A DNA stretch of 64,000 nucleotides from positions 1-64,000 of the forward strand of contig NZ_JOEH01000017.1 in the NCBI RefSeq assembly GCF_000719095.1. The letters are read 5' to 3'. The position numbers and the translations under genes were made by a program. The notes under the pieces are model-generated. The model saw only the letters and a list, made by a program, of their open reading frames with translations, had not been told where the DNA came from and ran no database searches. This document shows positions 8,300-16,193 of this stretch, one piece after another. This stretch comes from Streptacidiphilus jeojiense (lineage in GTDB: Bacteria; Actinomycetota; Actinomycetes; Streptomycetales; Streptomycetaceae). The stretch's first letter is position 1; each line of letters opens with the position of its first letter.

Positions 8300-8797
8300 A
8301 TGACCTGGCTTCCCGAGGATTTCGTGCACCCCGTCCGTACCGCCGTGCTCGACGGCTACCACCTGCGCCCGATCAGGGCGACCGACACCGAGCTCGACTA
8401 CCCCGCCGTGATGGGCTCGCGGGAGCGGTTGTGGTCGTTCTACGGCGAGCCCTGGGGCTGGCCGGCCGCCGACATGACCGTCGAGGAGGACCGCAAGGAC
8501 CTGGCCCGGCACGAGCGGGAGATCGAGGCCCACCAGTCCTTCAACTACGCGCTGTTCGACGACGCCGAGACGGTGCTGCTGGGCTGCGTCTACATCGACC
8601 CGCCGGAGAAGCCGGGCGCGGACGCCGAGTTGGCCTGGTGGGTGGTGGACGAGCTGGTGGGCACCGAGGTCGAGGCCGCGCTGGACGCGCTGGTCCCCGC
8701 CTGGATGGCGGCGGAGTGGCCGTTCCGGAAGCCCCGCTACCTGGGACGTGACATCTCCTGGCAGGACTGGCTGGCACTGCCCGCCGCGGGGGCCTGA
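8300..8797 (+). CDS. GNAT-type N-acetyltransferase-like protein
   Basis: A 165-residue protein with the layout of a GCN5-related acetyltransferase: an RPIRATDTELDYPAVMGSRE N-terminal strand and helix, then the YALFDDAETVLLGCVYIDPP beta-hairpin and a C-terminal helical part. The usual acetyl-CoA loop (R/Q-x-x-G-x-G/A) is not visible, so the protein may bind acetyl-CoA weakly or have changed function. The start is ATG 8300. TACCGT at 8286-8291 lies 8 nt upstream and no ribosome site is seen, which suggests a leaderless transcript. The substrate is unknown. Confidence 0.75.
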   Translation: MTWLPEDFVHPVRTAVLDGYHLRPIRATDTELDYPAVMGSRERLWSFYGEPWGWPAADMTVEEDRKDLARHEREIEAHQSFNYALFDDAETVLLGCVYIDPPEKPGADAELAWWVVDELVGTEVEAALDALVPAWMAAEWPFRKPRYLGRDISWQDWLALPAAGA

Positions 8798-9167
8798 CGC
8801 CCTGTCGGTTCCGCGGCGCCCGGTCGGGGCTGCTGCTGCGTACGGCAGGCCGGCCCGGAGTCCGCCCTGGTTCGGCGGGCTTCGGGCCGACCTGCCGGTG
8901 CGCCGACCGTTCGGCCTCACCCGGTCGGCGCGGCTGACCGCATTTTCGGAACCCACCTCCGTACTCACGGTCCGACGGTGTCCGCACGCACCGCCGTTCC
9001 CGCTCCTTCCCGGTACCGGTGCGCCGTCCTCGGCCTTCCGCGGCACCGGGAATTCATGAGCGGGCCACACCACATTAGGCCCGTGCCGTTCCCCCGGCGT
9101 CGGCCGCGAGCGGGAATCCACAGGTCCGTCGAAAGGATGAGATCCGTCGTATTGTTCGGCCGTTCCG
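8798..9167. other. Intergenic region between convergent genes
   Basis: I see no gene in these 370 bases; the open frames are shadows of skewed base composition. Near the right end the decamer GGCCGTTCCG occurs at 9158-9167 and again at 9179-9188, where it overlaps the 3' end of the regulator gene. No clean terminator hairpin was recognised. Confidence 0.4.
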
Positions 9168-9830
9168 CTACACCGTTAGGCCGTTCCGGTGCGCGAAGGC
9201 GGCGAGTTGGACCCGATTGCGCAGATCGAGCTTGGTGAGGATCCGGGACACATGGGTCTTCACGGTGGCTTCGCCGAGGACCAGTTCCTGGGCGATCTCG
9301 GCGTTGGACCAGCCGTGGGCGACCAGCCCCAGCACGCTCAACTCCCGGCTGCTGAGCCGGTCGACCTCCTCCGAGGGGGGCTTGGCCGGCGCGGCCAGGG
9401 TGTCCCGCCAGTGGTCCAGCAACTGCCTTGCGACCTGCGGCGACAGCCAGGCGTAGCCGGACGAGAGGGCCCGTACCGCGGCGATCAGATCGGCGGTCTC
9501 CTCGTCCTTGAACACCCACCCGTCCACCCCGGCCGCGGCGGCCCGCATCAGCTGGTTGTCGTCGACCTTGACGATCAGCAGCAGCACCCGCGGCGCCTGC
9601 CCGTCGGGGTGTCCGTGCAGATCCGGAATTCGGGCCAGCCACCCGGTTCCCACCGATTCGGTGTCGATCACCAGCACGTCCGGATGGCAGCGGCCGACCG
9701 CGTGCAGCGCCTCGGTCATGTCCTGTGCTTCGCCGACGATGCTGAATCCGTCGACGGCGTCGAGAACCGCGCGGAGGCCGTCCTGGAAAATCGATGAAGC
9801 ACCCACGAGTGCAAGTCGTCTGTTCACCAT
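9168..9830 (-). CDS. LuxR-type response regulator with atypical receiver domain
   Basis: A 220-residue regulator. Residues about 5-120 form a receiver-like domain and residues 155-218 a LuxR/NarL helix-turn-helix (LSSRELSVLGLVAHGWSNAE, ATVKTHVSRILTKL, NRVQLAAFA). The receiver has an aspartate at the phospho-acceptor place (VLVID56). The acidic pair that binds magnesium is replaced by Gly10-Ala11 in RRLALVGAS, and the usual M-P after the aspartate is missing. It therefore probably does not work by ordinary phosphorylation. No sensor kinase gene is nearby. The start ATG 9830 (MVNRRLALVG) sits where family members begin; no strong ribosome site is seen. Confidence 0.85.
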   Translation of the reverse strand: MVNRRLALVGASSIFQDGLRAVLDAVDGFSIVGEAQDMTEALHAVGRCHPDVLVIDTESVGTGWLARIPDLHGHPDGQAPRVLLLIVKVDDNQLMRAAAAGVDGWVFKDEETADLIAAVRALSSGYAWLSPQVARQLLDHWRDTLAAPAKPPSEEVDRLSSRELSVLGLVAHGWSNAEIAQELVLGEATVKTHVSRILTKLDLRNRVQLAAFAHRNGLTV

Positions 9831-10217
9831 GGCGGACCCAATTCGCCGAGCACTCGGCTTCCGCAGGATTTCGACTTCCTGACCCTGTTCACATGAACCA
9901 CCTCCGGCTTTCGGGCATGTGCCTATTCGCACATCAACCTGTAGGCCACCAGCCCTGCCCCCTGGCGCAGGGGCCGTCGACCGGGCCCGTGCCACCGCTG
10001 CCGGACCTGGCCAGCGGCATATGCACGAGTCATACGTCAGTATGGTGGCCACCCGCCCGCCCCGGCAGGTCTCTTGACGCTTTCGTACCGACTCAGGTCA
10101 CAACTGCCCGGATAGTACAGGGAAGTTCGGACCCAGGACGGGGCAACAGCACGAGTGCCGCACCGCGGGGAGCGGTGCGGCACTCGTCAGGTGCGGGGCG
10201 GCCTGGGCCGGAGGGGC
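9831..10217. other. Intergenic region with terminator and possible operator
   Basis: No gene is supported in these 387 bases. It holds the upstream region of the LuxR-type gene (minus strand) and the terminator of the penicillin-binding protein gene. CATAC-GTCA-GTATG (10031-10044) is a small inverted repeat about 200 bp upstream of the regulator start and could be an operator. Confidence 0.4.
10151..10187. terminator. Perfect 16-bp hairpin terminator downstream of the penicillin-binding protein gene
   Basis: ACGAGTGCCGCACCGC (10151-10166) pairs perfectly with GCGGTGCGGCACTCGT (10172-10187) around the loop GGGGA. It begins about 30 bases after the stop codon of the minus-strand gene at 10218. 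Confidence 0.85.
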
Positions 10218-12407
10218 TCAGTGGCCGCCGTTGTTGTTCCCGCCGTTATTACCGTTGTTGTTGTTGCCGTTATTGCTGTTGTTCCCGTTGTTCTTGGTGG
10301 TGGTGGTCGCCTTCACCGCGTCGGCCGGCTTGGCCGCGACGGTCAGACTGAGGTGCGGCAGCCCGCTCATCGACGCCACCATCGCCTGGTGCCAGACCGC
10401 GCCCGAGGTCAGGTAACCCCACGCCTTCGCGTAGTACGTCCCACCGATGGTCTTGCCGGACAGCGAGTAGGTGCTCGGAGCGGACGGGCTGGTCATCATC
10501 GTCGCGTCGGAGATCTGCTTGGTGTAGCCGGCGAACCAGGCCTGGTCCTCGTTGTTGGTGGTACCGGTCTTGCCGGCGTCGTCGTAGCCGCCGATGTCGC
10601 CGATCGAGGCACCGGTGCCGCCCGGGTCCGAGACCACCGAGTGCAGCAGGGTGTTCACCGAGGCGGCGACGCTGGGGGTGAGCGCCTGGGTGCAGTTCGA
10701 ACCCGGGACCTTGATGTCCTTGCCCGAGCTGTTGGTGATCCGGCTGATCGCGGTGGGGCTGCAGTAGGTCCCGTTGGCGGAGAAGGTCGCGTAGAGGTTG
10801 GCGATCTGCAGCGTGGTGAGGCTGTTGACGCCCAGCGTCAGCGTCTGCACCTGGTCCAGCGGGGTCAGCCCGCTGGGGGACTTGGAGTCGGCGCTGCCCT
10901 GGTAGGTGAGGCCCAGCCGCTGCGCCATCTTGACCACGTTGCAGAGGCCGACCTTGGCCTCCAGCGGCACGAAGTAGGTGTTCACCGAGGCGGCCATGGC
11001 CTGCACCATGTTGATGTTGCCGTACGGCGTCGTGGTGTCGTTCTCGTCACCGGGCGTCGCCAGCAGCCGGTCGCCGTTGCAGTTCGTCATCTCCGGGAAG
11101 TCGCCGCTGGCCACCGAGTTGATGGTGTAGCTCAGCGGGATCCCCTGCTCCAGCGCGGCCGCCGCGGTGACCGCCTTGAAGATGGATCCGGTGGGGAAGC
11201 CGCCGCCGCCGCTGTGCTGCGAGTCGGCGTTGTAGTTGATCTCGGTCTGGTTGGTGCCGGTGCCGTAGGGGCGGCTCTGCGCCATCGCCAGGATCTTGCC
11301 GGTACCGGGCTCGACCATGGTCGAGGCGGCGATGGCCTTGTCACTCGCGTAGGCGTGGTCCTCGACCGCCTTGACGTCGGCGGCCTGGTCCTTGGGGTTC
11401 AGCGTGGTGTAGATCTTCAGGCCGCCGGTGTACCAGACCGCGGACCGCTCCTCGGCGGTCTTGCCGAAGGTGGGGTCCTTCAGAATGATCGACTTCACGT
11501 AGTCGCAGAAGAACTCCTCACCCTTCTTGGCGGTGATGCAGCCCTCGGACGCGTGCTTGATCTTCAGCTTGACCGGGGTGGCCTCGGCCGCCTTGGCCGC
11601 GGCCGGGGTGATGGTCCCGTACGAGGCCATCGAGTTGAGCACCTCGTTGCGGCGGGTGAGCGCGGCCTCCGGGTTGGCGATCGGGTCGTACTGCGAGGGA
11701 GCCTGCACCAGGCCGGCCAGCAGCGCGGCCTGCGGCAGCGTCAGCTCGCTGGCGTGGACGCTGAAGTACTGCTCCGCCGCCGCCTCGACGCCGTAGGCCT
11801 TGCCGCCGAAGTAGGTGATGTTGAGGTAGTCGTCGAGGATCTGCTGCTTGGTGAGCGTCTTCTCGAAGTTGATCGCGTACCGCAGTTCCTTGATCTTGCG
11901 GTCCGTGGTCTGCGCGGTGGCCTGGGCGACGAGGGTCGCGTCGTCGCCGGCCTCCTCGATGAAGATGTTCTTGACCAGCTGCTGGGTCAGCGTGGAACCA
12001 CCCTGGGTGGAGCCGCTGGAGGCGTTGCGGGTCAGCGCGCGCAGCGTGCCGGTCAGGTCGATCGCGCCGTGCTGGTAGAACCGGTGGTCCTCGATGTCGA
12101 TCAGCGCGTTCTGCATCACCGGAGCGATCTTGCTCAACGGCTCGACCTGGCGGTCCCGGGAGTAGACCGTGGCGATCACGCCGCCGTCGGCGTCGTAGAT
12201 CGTCGACGACTGCGACAGGGTGGGGATCGCCAGGGAGTCGGAGATGCTGTTGAAGTCGTCGGCCGTGGACTTCGCCCCCAGACCGACCGCGCCCACCGCC
12301 GGGATCGCGAGCCCGGCGACGATCGCACCCGCCAGCACACTCGCGCCGACAAGGCCGAGGCCGTTGCCGACCTTCTGGAGGGGAGTGCTGATCTGCTTCG
12401 CTGCCAT
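10218..12407 (-). CDS. Class A penicillin-binding protein (transglycosylase/transpeptidase)
   Basis: A 729-residue bifunctional peptidoglycan synthase. It has one N-terminal membrane anchor (about residues 18-45). The GT51 glycosyltransferase domain carries IEDHRFYQHGAID, GGSTLTQQLVKN and RKIKELRYAI. The transpeptidase domain has the SxxK motif GSIFK (about 408), SVN and KTG (GKTGTTN, about 610). It ends in a low-complexity tail of Asn and Gly (about 25 residues, positions 10218-10295), perhaps exposed in the wall. ATG 12407 is preferred to the GTG at 12416 because TATCGT (12415-12420 on the minus strand) lies seven nt before it, leaving a leaderless mRNA. A strong terminator follows. Confidence 0.93.
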   Translation of the reverse strand: MAAKQISTPLQKVGNGLGLVGASVLAGAIVAGLAIPAVGAVGLGAKSTADDFNSISDSLAIPTLSQSSTIYDADGGVIATVYSRDRQVEPLSKIAPVMQNALIDIEDHRFYQHGAIDLTGTLRALTRNASSGSTQGGSTLTQQLVKNIFIEEAGDDATLVAQATAQTTDRKIKELRYAINFEKTLTKQQILDDYLNITYFGGKAYGVEAAAEQYFSVHASELTLPQAALLAGLVQAPSQYDPIANPEAALTRRNEVLNSMASYGTITPAAAKAAEATPVKLKIKHASEGCITAKKGEEFFCDYVKSIILKDPTFGKTAEERSAVWYTGGLKIYTTLNPKDQAADVKAVEDHAYASDKAIAASTMVEPGTGKILAMAQSRPYGTGTNQTEINYNADSQHSGGGGFPTGSIFKAVTAAAALEQGIPLSYTINSVASGDFPEMTNCNGDRLLATPGDENDTTTPYGNINMVQAMAASVNTYFVPLEAKVGLCNVVKMAQRLGLTYQGSADSKSPSGLTPLDQVQTLTLGVNSLTTLQIANLYATFSANGTYCSPTAISRITNSSGKDIKVPGSNCTQALTPSVAASVNTLLHSVVSDPGGTGASIGDIGGYDDAGKTGTTNNEDQAWFAGYTKQISDATMMTSPSAPSTYSLSGKTIGGTYYAKAWGYLTSGAVWHQAMVASMSGLPHLSLTVAAKPADAVKATTTTKNNGNNSNNGNNNNGNNGGNNNGGH

Positions 12408-12482
12408 GGGCCCCACGATAGGCGGCGACCTTAAGAGGATCCGACGTAGGGGCCGTCAGGACTGTCACGGAGTTGCCACAAA

Positions 12483-13454
12483 TTACTGAGTGCCCGCGGA
12501 GTGTCCGCCCTTCGGCGCGGTCAGCGTCCCCGCGGCCGCCCGGGCGACCGCGGCGGCCAGGGCCGCCAGTGGCGGGGAGTCCAGTTTCCACTGCTGCCAG
12601 TACAGGGCGACCTCGACGGTCCGTCCCGGGGCCAGGTCGACCACGGTGCCGGCGGGCAGCTGCGCCGCCTGCTCGTCGGGCAGCATGCCCCAGCCGAGGC
12701 CGGCCGCGACCGCGCGGACGTAGGCGTCCGAAGCGGGGATGGAGTGCCGGACCCGGCCGGGACCGGGGACCGCCTGCGGGGCGAGGTCGCGGAGGAAGGC
12801 GTCCTGGAGGTCGTCGTCGCGGTTGAAGACGATCACCGGGGCCGACGGCAGGGTCTCCGCCACCGGGCCGCCGGCGAGCCAGCGTTGGACGAACCCGGGG
12901 GTGGCCCGGGCGCGGTAGGCCATGCTGCCGAGCGGACGCACGGTGCAGCCCGCCACCGGATGCGGTGAGGCGGTGATGGCGGCCGAGACCAGGCCCTGCC
13001 GCAGCAGGTCGGCGGTGCGGGCCTGGTCCTCCTTGTGGAGTTCGAAGCAGACCCGCAGCTCGGCCGGGACCTGGGAGAGCGCGGGCAGGAACCAGGTCGC
13101 CAGCGAGTCGGCGTTGACCGCGACGGCGAGCGTGGTGGCGGGTCCGGCCCCCGCGCCGCCGCTGTCGCTGTCTCCGCCCGGGGCCGGGAGGCCCAGCTCG
13201 GCCGCGGCGTCGTCCTCCAGCCGGACCAGTTGCCGGGCCAGCCGCACCAGCACCTCGCCGGAGCCGGTCGGCCTGGCCGGCTTGGTGCGCAGCACCAGGA
13301 CCCGGCCGACCCGCCGCTCCAGCGCCTTGATCCGCTGGCTGACCGCCGAGGGCGTCAGCCGCAGCTCCTGCGCGGCCGCGTCGAAACTGCCCCGGTCCAC
13401 GACGGAGAGCAGGGTACGGACCTGGTCGAGCGGGAGTTCCGACATCGTCGACAT
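12483..13454 (-). CDS. argP: LysR-family regulator ArgP/LysG
   Basis: A 323-residue LysR-type regulator of the ArgP (LysG) group, which senses basic amino acids and turns on the exporter LysE. The helix-turn-helix is at the N-terminus (LDQVRTLLSVVDRGSFDAAA, LTPSAVSQRIKALERRVGRV). The effector domain follows, with VNADSLATWFLPAL and ASDAYVRAVAAGLGWGMLP typical of the group. The gene is divergent from lysE, 70 bp apart, the same arrangement as lysG-lysE in Corynebacterium. The start is ATG 13454 or possibly GTG 13457, which lies 8 nt after a TATCAT hexamer; ATG 13445 is a third choice. Confidence 0.9.
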   Translation of the reverse strand: MSTMSELPLDQVRTLLSVVDRGSFDAAAQELRLTPSAVSQRIKALERRVGRVLVLRTKPARPTGSGEVLVRLARQLVRLEDDAAAELGLPAPGGDSDSGGAGAGPATTLAVAVNADSLATWFLPALSQVPAELRVCFELHKEDQARTADLLRQGLVSAAITASPHPVAGCTVRPLGSMAYRARATPGFVQRWLAGGPVAETLPSAPVIVFNRDDDLQDAFLRDLAPQAVPGPGRVRHSIPASDAYVRAVAAGLGWGMLPDEQAAQLPAGTVVDLAPGRTVEVALYWQQWKLDSPPLAALAAAVARAAAGTLTAPKGGHSAGTQ

Positions 13455-13494
13455 CACAGCTGCTAATGATACGTAAGAAACTTTAGCTGGCCTG

Positions 13495-13526
13495 ATGCGT
13501 CCGGCCGCTTCTACGGTCGGACGCAT
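13495..13526. promoter_or_regulatory. Inverted repeat flanking the lysE -10 hexamer, probable ArgP operator
   Basis: ATGCGTCCG (13495-13503) is mirrored exactly by CGGACGCAT (13518-13526). Between the arms lies the -10 sequence TACGGT (13512-13517), and the right arm runs into the lysE start codon at 13525. A protein bound here would sit on the promoter and the first codon. Confidence 0.55.
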
Positions 13527-14151
13527 GGACGCAGACATCGTCGCCGCCGCGGCCGGGCTCGGCACCGGCCTCTCGCTGATCGTCGCCATCGGCGCCCAGA
13601 ACGCCTTCGTGCTGCGCCAGGGCATCCGGCGGCAGCACGTCCCGGCGATCGTCGGGATCTGCGCCCTCTCCGACGCGGTGCTGATCGCGCTGGGGGTGGC
13701 CGGCCTCGGCGCACTGGTCCGCGGCTTCCCCGGGGTGATCACCGCGGTGGCCTGGATCGGCGGGGCGTTCCTGGTGGGGTACGGGCTGCTGGCCGCCCGG
13801 CGGGCGCTGCGGCCGGGACGGCTGGTCGAGGGACCGGCGGGCGCAGCGGCCGGCGGCGGCGGGTCGCTGGCGTCCTCGGTGCTCAGCTGCCTCGGCTTCA
13901 CCTGGCTCAATCCGCACGTCTACCTGGACACTGTGCTGCTGCTGGGCAGCGTCGCCGCCGGGTACGGACCGGCCCGCTGGATGTTCGCGCTGGGAGCGGC
14001 GACCGGCAGTGTGCTGTGGTTCAGCGGTCTGGGCTTCGGCGCCCGGCTGCTCGGTCCGGTGTTCGCCCGGCCGGGTGCCTGGCGGACCCTGGACCTGCTG
14101 ATCGCGGCGACCATGCTGGCGATGGGTGTCGCGCTGGTGCTGCGTACCTGA
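13525..14151 (+). CDS. lysE: LysE-type basic amino acid exporter
   Basis: A 208-residue membrane protein of the LysE/ArgO family that exports L-lysine and/or L-arginine. It shows the family signatures: the N-terminal SLIVAIGAQNAFVLRQGIRR, the mid-protein GGAFLVGYGLLAARRA and the conserved FTWLNPHVYLDT. About six hydrophobic segments are seen. I prefer ATG 13525 to the in-frame ATG at 13495 because TACGGT sits 7 nt before it and homology starts there. It is controlled, by inference, by the divergent ArgP. Confidence 0.92.
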   Translation: MDADIVAAAAGLGTGLSLIVAIGAQNAFVLRQGIRRQHVPAIVGICALSDAVLIALGVAGLGALVRGFPGVITAVAWIGGAFLVGYGLLAARRALRPGRLVEGPAGAAAGGGGSLASSVLSCLGFTWLNPHVYLDTVLLLGSVAAGYGPARWMFALGAATGSVLWFSGLGFGARLLGPVFARPGAWRTLDLLIAATMLAMGVALVLRT

Positions 14152-14192
14152 AGACGCGCGCCTGAAGCAGCCGGGGGTGCTTCCCGACTAAA

Positions 14193-14214
14193 CTGTTCGA
14201 TCAACTACGAACAG
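14193..14214. promoter_or_regulatory. Inverted repeat before the ArsR-type gene
   Basis: CTGTTCG (14193-14199) and CGAACAG (14208-14214) are exact inverted arms with an 8-nt spacer, 16 nt upstream of the regulator start. The site is suited to autoregulation by the winged-helix protein that follows. Confidence 0.5.
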
Positions 14215-14229
14215 AACCGAGGGGTCGTC

Positions 14230-14583
14230 ATGGGGACCGCCGAAACCGCAGCGGGCCGGGGCGCGCCGGAGCACCGGCATCCGCGCGAGGTGCCGCTGCA
14301 GGGCGCGCTCGCGGCGCTGGCCGATCCGGTGCGGCTGATCCTGGTCCGGGAACTGGCGGCCAGCCGGGACTGGGAGCGGTCCTGCGGCAGCTTCGACGTG
14401 CCGGTGCGCAAGGCGGCGCTGAGCCACCACTTCGCGGTGCTGCGCGAGGCCGGGCTGATCGAGCAGCGCGACAGCGGGGCCCGGCGGGTGAACCGGCTGC
14501 GCCGGGCCGAGTTCGACGCGCGCTTCCCCGGGCTGCTGGACCTGGTGCTGAGCGAGAAGCCGGACCGGTCGATCGCCGAGTAG
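14230..14583 (+). CDS. ArsR-type winged-helix transcription regulator
   Basis: A 117-residue protein with a winged helix-turn-helix: PLQGALAALADPVRLILVRE, then VRKAALSHHFAVLREAGLIE and the wing QRDSGARRVNRLRRAEFDAR. No cysteine-rich metal motif of classical ArsR is present apart from one Cys (RSCGSF), so it is more like the regulators found beside oxidoreductases or repair genes. The ribosome site GAGGGG lies before ATG 14230. An inverted repeat upstream suggests autoregulation. alkB starts 35 bp after its stop. Confidence 0.85.
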   Translation: MGTAETAAGRGAPEHRHPREVPLQGALAALADPVRLILVRELAASRDWERSCGSFDVPVRKAALSHHFAVLREAGLIEQRDSGARRVNRLRRAEFDARFPGLLDLVLSEKPDRSIAE

Positions 14584-14596
14584 TACATATGTTCGA
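14581..14596. promoter_or_regulatory. SOS-box-like site upstream of alkB
   Basis: TAGTAC-ATAT-GTTCGA matches 10 of 12 fixed bases of the actinobacterial LexA box TCGAAC-N4-GTTCGA. It lies 9 nt before the alkB -10 hexamer TAGCCT (14605-14610). The left half includes the stop codon of the previous gene, so the match may be partly accidental. Confidence 0.4.
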
Positions 14597-14617
14597 AGAA
14601 GGCGTAGCCTGGATCCC

Positions 14618-15244
14618 ATGACCGTCGCACTCCAGGGATCCCTGTTCGGCGAGGCGGAGGCCCCCGCCCTGCTGGGGCTGGACGGCGTGCGCCGGACCGC
14701 GCTCGGGTACGGCGCCTGGGTGGACCTGCTCCCCGGCTGGCTCACCGGTGCGGACCAGCTGTTCGAACACCTTGCCGGGACCGTGCCCTGGCGCGCCGAG
14801 CGGCGCGAGATGTACGAGCGCGTGGTCGGCGTCCCGCGGCTGCTGGCCTACTACGCGGACCGCGCCGAACTGCCGCATCCGGTGCTGGACCGGGCCCGTG
14901 CGGCGCTGAGCGCCCACTACGCGGCCGAGCTGGGGGAGCCGTTCCGCACCGCCGGGCTCTGCTACTACCGCGACGGCCGGGACAGCGTGGCCTGGCACGG
15001 CGACCGGATCGGCCGGGGACGGTCCGAGGACACCATGGTCGCGATCCTCTCCGTCGGCGAGCCGCGCGCCCTGCTGCTCCGGCCCAGGGACGGCGGGGAC
15101 ACCGTGCGGCTGATGCCGGGCCACGGCGATCTGCTGGTCATGGGCGGCTCCTGCCAGCGCACCCACGACCACGCGGTGCCCAAGACGGCCCGGCGGGTCG
15201 GCCCCCGGATCAGCATCCAGTTCCGCCCGCGCGGAGTGGCCTGA
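14618..15244 (+). CDS. alkB: AlkB-type 2-oxoglutarate/Fe(II) DNA repair dioxygenase
   Basis: A 208-residue oxidative demethylase that repairs 1-methyladenine and 3-methylcytosine in DNA. It shows the iron ligands in WHGDRIG (HxD) and a distal histidine in RTHDHAVPK, plus the 2-oxoglutarate-binding arginine region RRVGPRISIQFR. The nucleotide-recognition lid CYYRDGRDSVAWHGD is also intact. ATG 14618 lies 7 nt after TAGCCT (14605-14610), suggesting a leaderless mRNA. It lies in one direction with the ArsR-type gene, though its own promoter and SOS-like box suggest separate control. Confidence 0.92.
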   Translation: MTVALQGSLFGEAEAPALLGLDGVRRTALGYGAWVDLLPGWLTGADQLFEHLAGTVPWRAERREMYERVVGVPRLLAYYADRAELPHPVLDRARAALSAHYAAELGEPFRTAGLCYYRDGRDSVAWHGDRIGRGRSEDTMVAILSVGEPRALLLRPRDGGDTVRLMPGHGDLLVMGGSCQRTHDHAVPKTARRVGPRISIQFRPRGVA

Positions 15245-15332
15245 ATGATCAGATCCCGGACGTCAAAGGACCGTTAAGACTGCCGGGATCACGCAGTGCG
15301 CGGGCTGCTCCGCCGCTGTCACTCTGGCCCAG

Positions 15333-15349
15333 GTGGCACGGAGTGCCAC
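15333..15349 (+). promoter_or_regulatory. Short hairpin in the leader of the YqiJ-like gene
   Basis: GTGGCAC (15333-15339) pairs exactly with GTGCCAC (15343-15349) around a 3-nt loop GGA. It is followed at once by a GGAGG ribosome-site-like sequence (15353-15357) that is too far from the GTG start to serve it. The role is unknown. Confidence 0.35.
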
Positions 15350-15379
15350 TACGGAGGATCTGCAGAGGCGGCGACAGCA

Positions 15380-16135
15380 GTGGGTGGCTTCACGGGGGTG
15401 GTCACGGGGTTCCCGACCGTGGTCTTCAGCTTCGCACTGGTCGTCGTCGTGGCGTACTGGGTGCTGGTTCTGCTCGGGGGAGCACACCTGCACGCGGGAC
15501 ACCACGGGGGTGGTGGCCACGGGGGCGGTCACGGGGGTGGCCACGGTGGCCACGGCGGCGGCCACGGCGGTCACGGGGGCAGCCACGGCGGCGGTCACGG
15601 AGGTCCGGCCGGGCACCACCACGGTGGTGTCCGCGGCGGACTGCGCCACCTCAACGGGGGTCTGCAGAGAACGTTCGGGCTGGGCGGGATGCCGGTCACC
15701 GTCGCGATTTCGCTGGTGGTCGCCTTCGCCTGGTTCGGCGCGCTGACCGGTCAGTCCCTGCTGGACGGCAGGCACGGGGGTGCCGTGCTGGCAGGGGCCC
15801 TGGTGGTCGGCTGGGCGGGGGCCCGGGTGCTGGCCTGGCCGCTGCGGCGGCTCATGCCGGCGCCCGCCCCGCCGCCCTCCCGCCGGGACTTCGTCGGACG
15901 TCCCTGCGTCATCCGCACCGGGCGGGTCGGCCCGGACTTCGGCCAGGCGGAGGTGCGCGCGGAGGACGGATCCGCGGCCCTGGTGCAGGTACGGCAGAGC
16001 CTCGACGAAGCGGCCGGGCCGGGGAGCGCGCTGTCCAAGGGCGCCTCAGCACTGATCTACGACTACGACGCCGAGGGCGAGTTCTTCCGGGTGATGCCGG
16101 GAGTCCCGGGCGCAGCCACCCGTCAGCTCAGCTGA
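15380..16135 (+). CDS. YqiJ-like OB-fold membrane protein with His/Gly-rich loop
   Basis: A 251-residue protein. It has a membrane helix at residues about 12-35 (VVFSFALVVVVAYWVLVLLGG), then a loop of about 60 residues made of (G)nH repeats with some 16 histidines. Two more membrane segments follow around residues 100-150, and a C-terminal OB-fold domain (RRDFVGRPCVIRTGRVGPDF, AEVRAEDGSAALVQVRQ) of the YqiJ/DUF1449 type. Genes of this family sit next to flotillins, as here. The His-rich loop could bind metal ions; E. coli YqiJ lacks it as far as I recall. I chose GTG 15380 (VGGFTGVVTGFP) because residues further upstream are not family-like. The flotillin gene begins 58 bp downstream. Confidence 0.8.
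   Translation: MGGFTGVVTGFPTVVFSFALVVVVAYWVLVLLGGAHLHAGHHGGGGHGGGHGGGHGGHGGGHGGHGGSHGGGHGGPAGHHHGGVRGGLRHLNGGLQRTFGLGGMPVTVAISLVVAFAWFGALTGQSLLDGRHGGAVLAGALVVGWAGARVLAWPLRRLMPAPAPPPSRRDFVGRPCVIRTGRVGPDFGQAEVRAEDGSAALVQVRQSLDEAAGPGSALSKGASALIYDYDAEGEFFRVMPGVPGAATRQLS
15480..15635 (+). repeat. Gly/His codon repeat tract
   Basis: Degenerate units of 9 or 12 bp (GGN-GGN-CAC and GGN-GGN-GGN-CAC) encode the His/Gly loop of the YqiJ-like protein. Unit edges differ in third positions, so the repeat is old rather than a fresh slippage tract. Confidence 0.8.
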
Positions 16136-16193
16136 CGTAACTTCAGCAATCAATCACTCCAAGGCCGTTCAAGCGGCCGCCAAAGGGTCGGTC

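Noticed and set aside
10155..12434. Open frame of 759 codons on the plus strand
   Set aside because: It is the antisense shadow of the penicillin-binding protein gene, whose protein has clear catalytic motifs.
14193..14214. LexA box before the ArsR-type gene
   Set aside because: The arms are in the opposite order (GTTCG...CGAAC) and the spacer is 8, not 4.
15480..15635. CRISPR-like short repeat array
   Set aside because: The repeats are in-frame Gly/His codons with no spacers.
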